This document shows, piece after piece, positions 22,851 through 32,306 of a stretch of DNA of 64,000 bases. The stretch's first letter is position 1, and each line of letters begins with the position of its first letter. The stretch spans positions 2,108,001 to 2,172,000 of the forward strand of contig JAHQRK010000007.1 of NCBI GenBank assembly GCA_019828595.1, given 5' to 3'. This stretch comes from Aphanomyces cochlioides. Lineage: Eukaryota; Oomycota; Saprolegniomycetes; Saprolegniales; Verrucalvaceae. The position numbers and the translations under genes are program-made. The notes beneath the pieces are model-generated. The model made no database searches, was not told the origin of the DNA, and saw only the letters and a program-made list of their open reading frames with translations.

Positions 22851-23002
22851 GATTGAGTTACAATGTCCTGGCTTTAGTTCAGCGAATAGCATACACTCGG
22901 AGTACTTGTAGAAGAGAAGCTAGGCATAATGATAATACTAGTAGTAATTCTGCGTAAATTGTCAGTCAAGTTCCGAATTCTATAGGAAATTGGAGAACTA
23001 GA

Positions 23003-23101
23003 GCGCGTTCGGTGGCCACGAAATATCATAATATTTTTTGTGATATCGTGAAAAAATCCATTTTCATGAAATTGTCTTTCTTTGTGGTGTTCGGTTGTCA
23101 A
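23003..23101 (+). repeat. Short ATATCATGATAT-family element, copy 2
   Basis: Starts GCGCGTTCGGTGGC and ends GGTGTTCGGTTGTC, with AAATATCATAATATT, GTGATATCGTG and TTTTCATGAAATTG inside. The copy at 27,310-27,433, read in reverse, has the same words in the same order. Confidence 0.55.
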
Positions 23102-24179
23102 CAAAATAGTATGATATTTCTTCAAAATATCAATATCATGATTAAAATATATCGGTCTGACCTTGTATATATTTCTCTGGCTGGTTTGCGAGTGTGTGGA
23201 TGGTTCCCTTCTGCTAGTGATTGCGAATTGGTACGCGGTTACTTATCTTTGCTCCGAGCCTTCTCGAACTTCCATACTGTCTGGAGCAGCTTACGTCAAC
23301 GAGATATTGGACGCCACAGTGAACAAGTATCGAGCCCATGAGTTGTAACGCATGGACACTGTCGTATTTCACTCGCTCCTAATTATCCTTGAACGTCGAG
23401 GTTGATTGCAATCGACCAAACATATTTGCAGCCGTGAGAAGCTGATGATCTTTCTCTATATTGTCGGGTAAGCATCCTTCTCAGCGTCCCATTTCGCACG
23501 CGGACACCCAACCTTCGATATTGCATGAGAGACACTGGTGGTGATCACGAGTCATTTCAGCTCCGATGTCCGGAAAGCGATATATTTATTCGGATTATTG
23601 ATTGACCATACCATCACGACTCGGACATTGAAACCATTCGGACACTGCTTCGGACACGAAAATATCCCACTCAATAATAATAAAGTTCGATACAAACAGT
23701 AAGCATTGAATAAATTCATGTAATATAGTTGTCCAAGGAATTATAATAAAGCTGACTTCAATAGAAAGAAAACAACTTGCTTGAAATATTGATGGTATGA
23801 TAAAATTAACTATATTTTGACAGAAGTACTCCGGATGGGACATGGCAGTTTTTGCTTCGATATTCGAAACCATGAACAAGGGTGGCTTTTGTGGGCTATT
23901 TAGAATTGCTTTTTACGGCCGAGAACGAGAAATTCGAAGTTACGTCGTGCGCTCGAACTAAATTCATGTGTGCTCTGCGAGGCAAATTGAAAAATGAAGA
24001 ATTGCCACCTCTCGACGACGGGTTAGGTTTATGAGAGCAACAATCCGCATAATCAACAGACAAAGGAACGGTTAATTATGCGGATGAATTAACTTTCCTT
24101 CTCTCTGATTGGTGCATATCTAGAACAAAAATATCTCTCGACGAAACGGAAACGAAAAAGATTTGGATCCACTGCATTG

Positions 24180-24320
24180 TTAATTTGCAGCAGTGGCAGC
24201 AAGTGGCAGCAGTGGTGGCAGTGGCGGCAGTGGCAGCAAGTGGCAGCAGTGGCGGCAGTGGCGGCATTGGCAGCAAGTGGCAGCAGTGGCAGCAGTGGCA
24301 GCGACAGCAGTGACGCCTCC
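24180..24320. repeat. GGCAGCAGT/GGCGGCAGT minisatellite
   Basis: A run of about 130 bp is built from 9-12 bp units, TGGCAGCAG, TGGCGGCAG and TGGCAGCAAG. It is strongly G-rich on the plus strand, in contrast to its AT-rich surroundings. On the minus strand it reads as low-complexity Leu/Pro/Ala/Cys/His repeats, which I take as incidental. Confidence 0.7.
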
Positions 24321-24559
24321 GCGAACGACAACCGTGGGGAGGCCCCGGCTTGAGTCGCTGGGGGGCTAAGATCCAAAAATATATTTCCTTATTTTTGTCT
24401 TTTCGTTGTTGTGTTGCGCGTAGTGTGATTAACCACCATTGCCCGAGTTTAAAAGCGACTTCTAGTTAGTGGGGGCTAATTAGTACAGAATTTGACATCA
24501 AAAATACTCCCACACTGTAAAAAGTGGAGAAAATCCTGCGGTGGTTCCGCATGGTACAT

Positions 24560-24900
24560 TAACACACATTACAATGCTTCTCAATGGTAATATTTCATCT
24601 TCAATATTCAATGCTAATGTTATTTACTGTCTAGTTTTCCTATGCCGTCGACACTGTGCAATCGATTAGCTGCAATGACATGGTAAACAATTCCTCTTAT
24701 GTTCAAACTTAATGCAGTTAACTTTCTAGGTCGCCGACACTATGATTAAATGCAATGAAATGGTAATCATTTGCTCTTATGTTAAAAGTTAATGCATTTT
24801 ACTATCTAGGCTCTTTATATTCGCCACGATTAGAGACAATCTATCAAGCTAAGCATCTCCTCACATTGTAAACGTTAATGCAGACATCCTCTCTAGGATC
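24560..24900 (+). repeat. Degenerate 80-90 bp repeats carrying intron-like sequences
   Basis: Four related segments occur in tandem at about 24,584, 24,679, 24,758 and 24,856. Each has ATGGTAA-type sequence, then CTCTTATGTT, then TTAATGCA, and ends in a pyrimidine run plus CTAG. The GT...CTAG spans are about 45-50 bp, the size of introns elsewhere in the window. Short intervening pieces share GACACT, GATTA and GCAATGA. Either this is a tandemly duplicated exon-intron piece of a lost plus-strand gene or a terminal repeat of the adjacent recombinase element. Confidence 0.45.
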
Positions 24901-24948
24901 AACGTACAAGAAATATTTAGAGAATACGCAGGAAGTTGATAATGATGC

Positions 24949-26996
24949 TTAGTACAGCTGCAACTTGTTTACAGTGCTTGATGGCGATGGATCCTCAATA
25001 AGTCGCGCGCGGAACAGCAAGTCAAACTGCTGTATGTGGGCGTTCAAGACACCAGCACTGTGCAGCACGCGGAGATGCTTCAAGCAGGCTCCACCTGCCT
25101 TAGCTTGTATCCCTTTGCCTTGTAAGAATAATACCATGTTGCTCTCTGCGGTTCTTCCTAACGTGAGAACTTCATCACAGTAGCCAGCGCTGTTTTCATC
25201 CAGACGGTATCCACCATTGATGAAGAGCCGCATGAAGTTGACAAGTATTTTCATGTCGGACCGTCGTTGTCGGCTTTGATGGCTGTGATGGTCGACTTGG
25301 CTCCACGGGCGCGGTTCGAGTTGAACCATTCAAACCACATCGTGGATGGCATGATGGTTTCACCTCTGCGCTTCTTAGCAGCTTTATTGGATGTGCTGTG
25401 TATAGTAGCCACATCGCGCTTCACTCCTCTTTCGACCACCGCTTGTTTGGCAGCGTCTGAAGATGATATGAGCCCCGCTTCTATAAGTTTGATGCGCTCC
25501 AGCAATCGCTTGTTTTGCTCGGTAAGAACTTCAATCATGTCCGTCTGCTGCTCAGCATACTTGTTCAAATTGGCCTTCTCACTTGCATCGGTAGGTTGCA
25601 TCTTGCGATTCCGCAGCAGAGTCCCCCACGCGATCAAGGCTTCAACATCAATGTGCGCAAGTCTGGCTGCATTTTCAATCTTCATGACCAGCGGCGCCGT
25701 GGAGCACAACGCTTTGAACATAGGGTATGAACGCAGAAGGTAGCCCATAAGAAATGTTGCAACTTCGCAGTTGATATTGTATTTCTTCTCTTGCATACCG
25801 ACGCACGCAGTGAACAGTCTTTTTTGGAGACGCGAAACTTCAACGCGGGTAGCTGCATCCAATGCATCCAACGTAGGATCCATGACACTTGCGCTTGCAG
25901 GCCATGAACTCAAAACACGCGCCACTTTTTGGTCTTCGTTCGAGGTATTGAAAACGTACGCAAAGGCCTTGTTTGTAGCAGTCATGTTCCAACTACCCCG
26001 GTCGAAGATCCATTGGGGAGACAGCTCCGCCGAGCTATTTGCATGTTGTGCTCCACCACGGCGGAACGAATGTGACGTCAGCTCGGCCTCAACACCAGCG
26101 GGCTTGCATATATGGTTAAGAAGCCGATTGATGTGGCTGTGTACCCCGGGTAAAGCTGTCAATGGTGTGACTGACTTCTTTACTTCAACGTCAGCTTTGG
26201 GCGCTGATGAAGAGTCTGCACCAAAGGATCCGTTCAACAAATCCATTAACGCCATGGATGGAACGCTGTCCAACTGGATTTGGTCTTGGCTGTCAGGAAG
26301 ATGGCCGAGCAGCGCGACGTCAGGAGTCGTTTGCATGACAAGAGCTGCAGCAATGGAGGTAATAGGGCAGGCAAGGTAATTTTCATCGTAATATAATGAA
26401 AGCCCTTGCTCTTCGGAGGTCTTCATTCTCATCAGACGCACAAAGAGGACACCTCCTGCCGAAACGGTCAGGTTCGTCTTTCGCAGGGAAGACAAGTCCG
26501 AAGCACGGCCAAAGAGGTACCACAACAAGCACAACAACGCCGCATCCTGGTAGTCGGTAGCATTCTTCGCAGTTGAATATTGATGGACCATGAGGGTTCG
26601 TAAGTGATCTTTGGTACATGCCACTGCTTTCTTGACAAAACCTCCTTTGTCTCGCTTCAGGCAGTACCGATCAAGTGTAGTCCCCATCTTGAGTAGTTTA
26701 GCAACGATGATGGGACTAGGTTGATATAGCTCAATCAACCACAACTTCACGTGACGATAGTATGACATGACTGTGTTCCTTGCCAATTGCTTGCCGTTCT
26801 TGGTGTCCAAGAAGGCCAAGTAGGACCCGAACTTGTCCAGGACACGTTCCATCAACACGCCAGTGGTATCAAGGGCAAATTGACTTTGAATGTATTCCAT
26901 TGTTACATTCTCTTCAGTCACAAATCGCGTGGAAGCCTTGATCGCGGTGGACTTGGCCTTGGTCGTGTTGGCAGGCACAAGATCTTGGATACCCAT
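24949..26996 (-). CDS. Crypton-type tyrosine recombinase, long ORF plus frame-shifted tail
   Basis: From ATG 26,996 an uninterrupted 581-codon frame runs to 25,251. Landmarks are an N-terminal core-binding region (residues about 45-100), first catalytic Arg in LFGRASDLSSLRK, His-x-x-Arg in SHSFRRGGAQHA, a RGSWNM segment, then AFAYVFN with the likely catalytic Tyr. A C-terminal coiled coil follows (KYAEQQTDMIEVLTEQNKRL) and a basic stretch AAKKRRGE. The homology appears to continue in another frame from about 25,260 to 24,949 (SDMKILVNFMRLF, KHLRVLHSAGVLNAHI), so a frameshift or unseen intron lies near 25,250-25,330. This belongs to the Crypton group, in a lineage clearly different from the multi-intron copies at 13,201, 32,526 and 35,123. 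It may be a near-intact element. Confidence 0.8.
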
Positions 26997-27309
26997 GGTG
27001 GTTCAATGTGACAGTATTTAATGTGATATTGTCCGAACATGGCACAATATGTGTTGAATATGTTCTTATCTTAAGTTTTGTATCCACATATTCATATTCT
27101 ACGAGCTGTTCGGACAATATACGTCCGAACAGGTCCGATCGCCTCCACCTAAAATATGTGTAGTTTGATTGGGTTTAATGATTGTTCAATGGGAATATGC
27201 GCCACAGTGATTCGCTTTATCTTTTCAAACAGATTTTGATTGGATAAAACAAACTATACATTGTCCAAGTATGTCCGAAAAGTGATCATATTCAACCATA
27301 TTGCAGTCA
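26997..27309. other. Upstream flank of the Crypton ORF with inverted words
   Basis: The 300 bp upstream contain several copies of TGTCCGAA or its inverse: 27,030 (GTCCGAACATGG), 27,107 (GTTCGGACAATATACGTCCG) and 27,270 (TATGTCCGAAAAG). A CACAATATGTG-like palindrome lies near 27,042. These could be promoter or recombinase-binding sites of the element. No gene is seen. Confidence 0.35.
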
Positions 27310-27433
27310 GATGAGCAACCGAACGCATACAAAATATCATGATATGTCCGATATCACGCTTTTCTCTATATTTCCCCAAATCAATTTCATGATATTAAAT
27401 ATCATGATATTTCAGTCGCCACCGAACACGCGG
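27310..27433 (-). repeat. Short ATATCATGATAT-family element, copy 3
   Basis: In reverse orientation it has GTGTTCGGTGGC at one end and GCGTTCGGTTGC at the other, with ATATCATGATAT palindromes and TTTCATGATATT inside. Together with copy 2 it brackets the Crypton-type gene in opposite orientation, 4.2 kb apart. Confidence 0.55.
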
Positions 27434-27594
27434 TATCAATTCCAGAAGTAGACTCAGTTTTCTGGAATTTCATATCCCGAATATTTAATGTTTTGTAAAA
27501 CTGTATAAATCGATATATAGAGATGTTAAAACGTACTGACTTTCGGCAAATAGCGCATCAGTAATACGTTGGCAAGCACAAAACTGCCGGACCC

Positions 27595-28287
27595 ATGCAC
27601 CGAGAATCTGTCCTCCTGGGTTTGCCGCTTATCCTTCATTTGTGCGTTCTCGCGACAAGCATGTCTATGGAGCAAGGCATATTCAACTCGCCTAAAGGGA
27701 AGTTGTCGCCTTCATCAACTGACACTTTGCTGACGCCAAGTACGACCATCACGACTCCAACGCCAACAGACAAACCGAACAGCCCACAGACCTCTTCGAA
27801 CGGCACATGGCGCGGAGATAATACTACGCCTCCTATGACAACTGCAAATACGACATCAGCACCGACATCAACAACATCTTTTACAGCAGAAGCGTATTCC
27901 GACAGCTCTTCTTACAACGGAACAGCGCCAAAGTACGACAAGAGTGCCTGCGCCAAATGCCGCGATACTGGAGAGTGCACTGATGCTGCCAGTGGCGACC
28001 CAGGGACGTTTTGCGGTAACTTGAGGAATACACAAATTGCCTGCTGCTGCCCAAACGATGGCTGGCATTGTACCAAGAAAATCTTGATCGATCGATGTCT
28101 ATGTGAGCAACTGCCTCCTTCGCCTCCAACGTCACGTCCACATTCATCGAGCTCGGCTGTCGGCCTGAGCGTGGGCTGTGTAGCTGCAGCAGTTTTACTT
28201 GTGGTTGCTGGAATATTTTGGTGGCGAGCAAGACAAAAGAAGCGACTGGTCACCTCGGTTCATTACCCGACCATGAAGGAAATCTAG
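27595..28287 (+). CDS. Putative surface protein: signal peptide, Thr/Ser stalk, Cys-rich domain, TM
   Basis: A 230-residue intronless frame. Residues 1-23 are a clear signal peptide (ESVLLGLPLILHLCVLATSM). Residues 30-105 are Thr/Ser/Pro-rich, a likely O-glycosylated stalk. Residues about 118-172 hold ten cysteines (CAKCRDTGEC, TFCGN, IACCCPNDGWHC, RCLCEQ), a compact disulphide-rich ectodomain. After a Pro/Ser hinge, residues about 187-209 are a TM helix (VGLSVGCVAAAVLLVVAGIF) followed by basic WWRARQKKR and a 14-residue cytosolic tail. Type I cell-surface topology is predicted. I do not recognise the Cys domain. A receptor-like or adhesive role would be speculation. Confidence 0.7.
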   Translation: MHRESVLLGLPLILHLCVLATSMSMEQGIFNSPKGKLSPSSTDTLLTPSTTITTPTPTDKPNSPQTSSNGTWRGDNTTPPMTTANTTSAPTSTTSFTAEAYSDSSSYNGTAPKYDKSACAKCRDTGECTDAASGDPGTFCGNLRNTQIACCCPNDGWHCTKKILIDRCLCEQLPPSPPTSRPHSSSSAVGLSVGCVAAAVLLVVAGIFWWRARQKKRLVTSVHYPTMKEI

Positions 28288-29147
28288 GTATTCGTTACAA
28301 CTATGTCGTCTTTAATGCTATTTCTCAAGTCGTAAATGAATTGTTGCCTTCACATTTTCCAGGATCTCAATCCCAATGCATATGAAAGTCTCGGGAATCA
28401 CCCCATTGACCGCAGCAGAATTCAAACCGTTTGAAATCTTCTTCAAATACCAGCACACATCCCCATATTGTCTCACTAGCTTTTCATTTGTGGAGGAAAT
28501 CATTGAAGGTTGAAAGATCTGTCGTAATGAAGATGTCAGCATTTCCACAAAAGTGTTGCTGGAAGTTCCACAGCATCGCAGGAGATAACTTATTCACTTA
28601 TCATATAAGACTGATGCAAAGTTTGGCATGCGCATTGCCCATCATCAAAGGTATCCGAGTCAATTACAACAGCACCCGAAACCTCTGGTAATGATACCTT
28701 TGGGAATTCCACGAATTCCTGGAAGAAAAACATGGTGGCTGTTCCATGCTCTTGCTGAGCATTCAGTCGTCTGATCACTCTCTTCAATTAAATTCAACTA
28801 GAGCACCTCCGAGATGGGCGATTCGAGTCATCCGCAATGGGATTTAGCTGCCGTGGCTGTGATAACTCGTGAGAATGTCACGTCTTGCATGAAAGAAGGA
28901 AGTTCCTCGACTTCGACAGATTGGTTGTCACACCCAATCCAATAGAATCACACTATATGAAGACCCACCATTCAAAAAATGGCTTATCGACCATCGTGCA
29001 ACGTTTGAGTTACATATTGCATGTCAAACTAGACTCCTTTAGCTACGTTTTGACACCTCAAGCGCTCCTAGAAGTGCAGCGAGGCCAAAGTTATGGAGGT
29101 TGGGAGTGAGCGACTGACATTTTTTCTCCAAAATCTCGATTTTGAGA
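28288..29147. other. Intergenic DNA with weak coding-like frames
   Basis: Minus frames at 28,318-28,548 and 28,590-28,787 (for example RRLNAQQEHGTATMFFFQEF) look somewhat protein-like but are short and unrecognised. A 45-bp segment at 28,955-28,998 is the left arm of an inverted repeat whose right arm is at 29,737-29,783. Confidence 0.3.
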
Positions 29148-29783
29148 TACAGAGTTAAACCTCTCTTTAGTCACACCTCCATAGAGTCACATCCTCGCTT
29201 TAGTCATCGAAGATGCCGGACAATTAATCTTGTCTGTACGCATCTCATGGTTCCAGTTAGTCACATCCTCGATATAGTCACAAAACCTGCCGGACAAATG
29301 TGTGTAATTAAAGCGAGGGAAAACTCTGTATTGGTTTGTTCTAAAAGTATTTTTCACGCTGAATCGAATGGAACTGTTTGTTTCTTACAATTCATTCTCT
29401 AATCAATAGAAAAGGTAAAAACAATCTTCCGAGTGTTTGAAACATCTGAATAAAACACAACGTCAATATAGCGCTTTCGCTTGTTCTGTTGGTGCAAGCG
29501 CTGGATGACTTTCAATCTCTATGAAGATAGTTACCCAAACGAGACGACAAGTCAAATTACCCTCCACTGCCGTCACAGACTCGTCAGACTGATCTCCCTC
29601 CATCGCAAGGCAATGTGATGGTGTGTGTTATATGAAGTGTTTTTTATGCAAAGTGTTTTTTTCCATTTTTTCGAAACAAGAATTTCAAACTGTGAATTGA
29701 CCACTGATCTTTGACGTTGATTTTCTCGAAAACTTCAAATGGTCGATAAGCCATTTTTTGAATGGCGGGTCTTCATATTGAGA
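28955..29783. repeat. Inverted repeat pair about 740 bp apart
   Basis: TATGAAGACCCACCATTC and AAAAAATGGCTTATCGACCA at 28,955-28,998 return in inverse orientation at 29,737-29,783 (with GCC for ACC). The arms are about 44 bp with one or two mismatches. The pair encloses the pogo-like MITE at 29,150-29,328, which probably inserted later. It may be an older non-autonomous element. Confidence 0.6.
29150..29328. mobile_element. pogo/Tigger-like MITE, 179 bp
   Basis: The ends are imperfect inverted repeats: CAGAGTTAAACCTCTCTTTA at the left and the inverse of CAGAGTTTTCCCTCGCTTTA at the right. Each end is flanked by TA, the target duplicated by Tc1/mariner and pogo elements. A TAGTCACA word is repeated inside. 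It is too short to code. This is a good example of a non-autonomous element mobilised by a pogo-type transposase. Confidence 0.75.
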
Positions 29784-29799
29784 CCTTGGAGTTTCAAAG

Positions 29800-30300
29800 A
29801 AGAAAACAATTGTCGTGTGAAAAGTTGACCCTTTTTTGAGTTTTCCGATTACTTTTGTCGATTTTTTGGAGTTTTTTCACTTGTGAGCGTTAATGAACAA
29901 GATGCTGTCGGTGGTGTATATAAGGTTGTTCCCTGCGAAATCGACTGACTTGACACAAAAGAACAAGACTGCTCGGATGACGTCGGTTGGCGAGTTCCCC
30001 TTCCATACAAACACCCAGTAGGGCAGCTCCATCTGGTGAAAATGTGCAAGTTCTGGACCATGTTTGCAACGACCACTGGCCGATGGATCTAACGAGATGC
30101 ATCGAACTTTCAGGAATTCCGACTGGATTTCCTACCAGTTTCCACGCGGGACAAACATTGTATGGATAACGCGAGGCTATGCCACGGGCTGCAATATGAC
30201 AAAGTGGAGCCACCGTCGCGGGAGAGGCTTCAGGACAACGTCAAAATGGTATCCTTGAGTGTCAACCACCCCGCGAGAGAATGGCATTCGAAATTCCTTG
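29800..30300 (-). other. Possible unidentified minus-strand gene fragment
   Basis: Two minus frames are protein-like: ELPYWVFVWKGNSPTDVIRA and VLFFCVKSVDFAGNN (about 30,030-29,885), and MAPLCHIAARGIASRYPYNV (30,213 on). They are in different frames and no splice join is convincing. No family recognised. Confidence 0.25.
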
Positions 30301-30499
30301 CCGTTGGTTGGTTCAGGAAAGTTTCATTTGATTGGTCAAGTCGTTTCGGCACTTCTATGGCTCTCGAACAAAGAACCGTTCCACGCGATTTGATTGGCTC
30401 ACATATTTGGTGGTGGTTAGATTGGTGGAATATTTTATATTTTTAGCCAATAGCAATGAAATAATATTGTTACATACACTAAATTGTGAACGGGGTGAA

Positions 30500-30716
30500 A
30501 AATGTATCTATTTTTAACTCTATAGCCAATCAGAATCGAGTATTTGTCTTCTTCACAAAAACACACACAAAACACACATTCAAAACTTTACTTTATTGAA
30601 TGTACTTTCACATTACACTTGAACTCACTATTCCTGAATAGTATTTGATATTATTTCAATTTTTTGTCAAAAATACAAATTTCAGTGAAAAAGACAATAT
30701 ATTTAGAAGATTTTGA
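30500..30716 (+). repeat. Dispersed AT-rich repeat, copy 2, at the HSF promoter
   Basis: AATGTATCTATTTTTAA, AGCCAATCAGAATCGAGTAT, a CACACA-rich run, and TGTCAAAAATACAAATTT occur in the same order as in copy 1 at 5,940. It abuts the first possible start of the HSF-type gene (30,717), so it must supply part of that gene's promoter. Confidence 0.6.
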
Positions 30717-31712
30717 TTGGTGGAAAGAAATATTTTTGACCAATCCAATTTGAATGACAGCATTCAGCCACGAATGCTTTCATTCAAATTAATGTTACTT
30801 CGAACGAGTGCCTCTCCGGCTTCTACCGAAGCTTCTGTCGAATTCCCAGCCAGAATTCTTTCTTTGCAACCCCCGATGACGATGAATCATGTGCCGGTCT
30901 TCCTCCAGAAGACGTACGACATGATTGAAAACTGCTCGGACGCCGTCGCGACATGGTCTGCGTCTGGCGAATCATTCATCATCAAACGTATCAACGAGTT
31001 TGCGTCCGAGATCCTCCCGCGTTATTTTAAGCACAACAACTTCAGCTCGTTCGCACGACAGCTCAACTTTTACGGGTTCCACAAGGTCAAGAAGGAAGAC
31101 ATTTTGCTCCGCGCGAAAGGAAATACATCCCCAACTGACCCGGATACTGCATTAGAAGCTCAGGGATGGTGGGAGTTTAGCCATCCACTTTTTTTGCGCG
31201 ATCAACCCGACAAGATGGGCAGTATTCGACGAAAAACGTATGCCGACTCGAACCAAGCGCAAGCAGCGGCCGCCGCCGCCGCGGCAGCTGCAGCAGTAAA
31301 TCAGCCGCACAAGACCGAGCTCGAAGAACTCAAAGGATTCATGACTGACATGATTGACGACCTCAAGAACGATTTGGCTTCACTGAAGAATCAAGTTAAC
31401 TTGTTGACCCACCACATGACATCTCTCGGCAGTCTAATGCATTTGATCGTTCAAACGCAATCGATGGAAGCAGCTGAGCCCTCCGTGAAGCGAAGAAAGA
31501 TCGAAAAGACGAACGTGGCTCCCCATGCACCAGCAAACGGCATGGGCTCCATCACTTTACCTCCACTGTCGTTGATGAATTCGTCCGCCCCTCCACCGTC
31601 TGCTCCATCCGCTTCTAAATTCAAGTACATGGCAGAGCGTAACAACCTCGAAGAATCGGAAGCGAATGCTGCATTCGTCCTCTGGAATCATGCTCGACGG
31701 GAGAAACCATGA
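30717..31712 (+). CDS. Heat shock factor (HSF)-type transcription factor
   Basis: An intronless frame of up to 331 residues. From about residue 58 there is a complete HSF DNA-binding domain: PVFLQKTYDMIENC, TWSASGESFIIKR, then NNFSSFARQLNFYGFHKV containing the recognition helix, and WWEFSHPLFLRDQP closing the winged helix. A poly-Ala tract follows (about 181-193), then a coiled coil (KTELEELKGFMTDMIDDLKN onward, about 200-245) for oligomerisation, a basic VKRRKIEK nuclear-import-like motif and a Pro/Ser-rich region. The true start is probably ATG 30,876 or 30,882, just before the domain. The earlier part lies next to a repeat and looks non-conserved. The product should bind nGAAn-type heat-shock elements in the nucleus. 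Oomycetes have multiple HSF paralogues. Confidence 0.88.
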   Translation: MVERNIFDQSNLNDSIQPRMLSFKLMLLRTSASPASTEASVEFPARILSLQPPMTMNHVPVFLQKTYDMIENCSDAVATWSASGESFIIKRINEFASEILPRYFKHNNFSSFARQLNFYGFHKVKKEDILLRAKGNTSPTDPDTALEAQGWWEFSHPLFLRDQPDKMGSIRRKTYADSNQAQAAAAAAAAAAAVNQPHKTELEELKGFMTDMIDDLKNDLASLKNQVNLLTHHMTSLGSLMHLIVQTQSMEAAEPSVKRRKIEKTNVAPHAPANGMGSITLPPLSLMNSSAPPPSAPSASKFKYMAERNNLEESEANAAFVLWNHARREKP

Positions 31713-32306
31713 GCCGTCCATTATCGACCACACGTTTCGAACGCCATAAAAAGCGCATAGTAAATAGGATCATTTTTATAAATCAGCAAAAATCACGATA
31801 TTGCCTCAGTAGTCTGAGGAGCGCGGGAACGAAATCTTGCTTAAAGACAACCGCTGGGCGTCTCGTCGAGTTGCTTAAACATGCCCCGAAGGTAGGTCGG
31901 CTTGACGATTCAAAATGTTTGTGAGACAAGAAACAAAGCCTTTATTCACCCACCTTGACGAAGAACTCAACATTATTGATGGCAATGACACATGCAGACG
32001 CATCGCAATTGACCCAATGTCTCAAACACGACGAATAAACTCAAGGACAGTGATCCAAGAAATAAATCACACTCGACGAGACATTCGTGAAAGATCTTCC
32101 TTGAGTCGTCTGAGATTAGTCGCTCGCAGTTCAGCATATACAATGAAGATAGCAGCAACTCCATGCAAATAATTGATAAGCGGCAACCCCAAGTGCTTGT
32201 GTTTGCAGGACATAAAGTCCACATGACGATGACATCTCCTTGTTGTTCCTTTGACATCTTGCACAGAGAGAAGAATGCCTCTTAAAATTAATATATCGGA
32301 TATAGA
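31713..32306. other. Gene-poor interval with a weak minus-strand candidate
   Basis: Minus-strand frames at 32,264-31,973 contain LGLPLINYLHGVAAIFIVYA, a hydrophobic stretch, then LRATNLRRLKEDLSRMSRRV. These could be part of a small intron-containing gene, but no full model can be built. A plus frame covers the same bases. I assign no function. Confidence 0.25.

Noticed and set aside
24076..24376. Leu/Pro/Ala/Cys/His-rich minus-strand protein
   Set aside because: It is a translation of the GGCAGCAGT minisatellite and has no other protein-like features.
25267..26379. Plus-strand frames of 158 and 202 codons
   Set aside because: They lie opposite the 581-codon Crypton recombinase and share its codon structure in mirror frame; no own motifs.
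27868..28253. Minus-strand frames of 113-116 codons
   Set aside because: They are the reverse of the surface-protein gene at 27,595, which has a clear signal peptide, Cys-rich domain and TM helix.
28955..29783. LTR pair of a retrotransposon
   Set aside because: The 44-bp matches are inverted, not direct, and no pol sequence lies between them.
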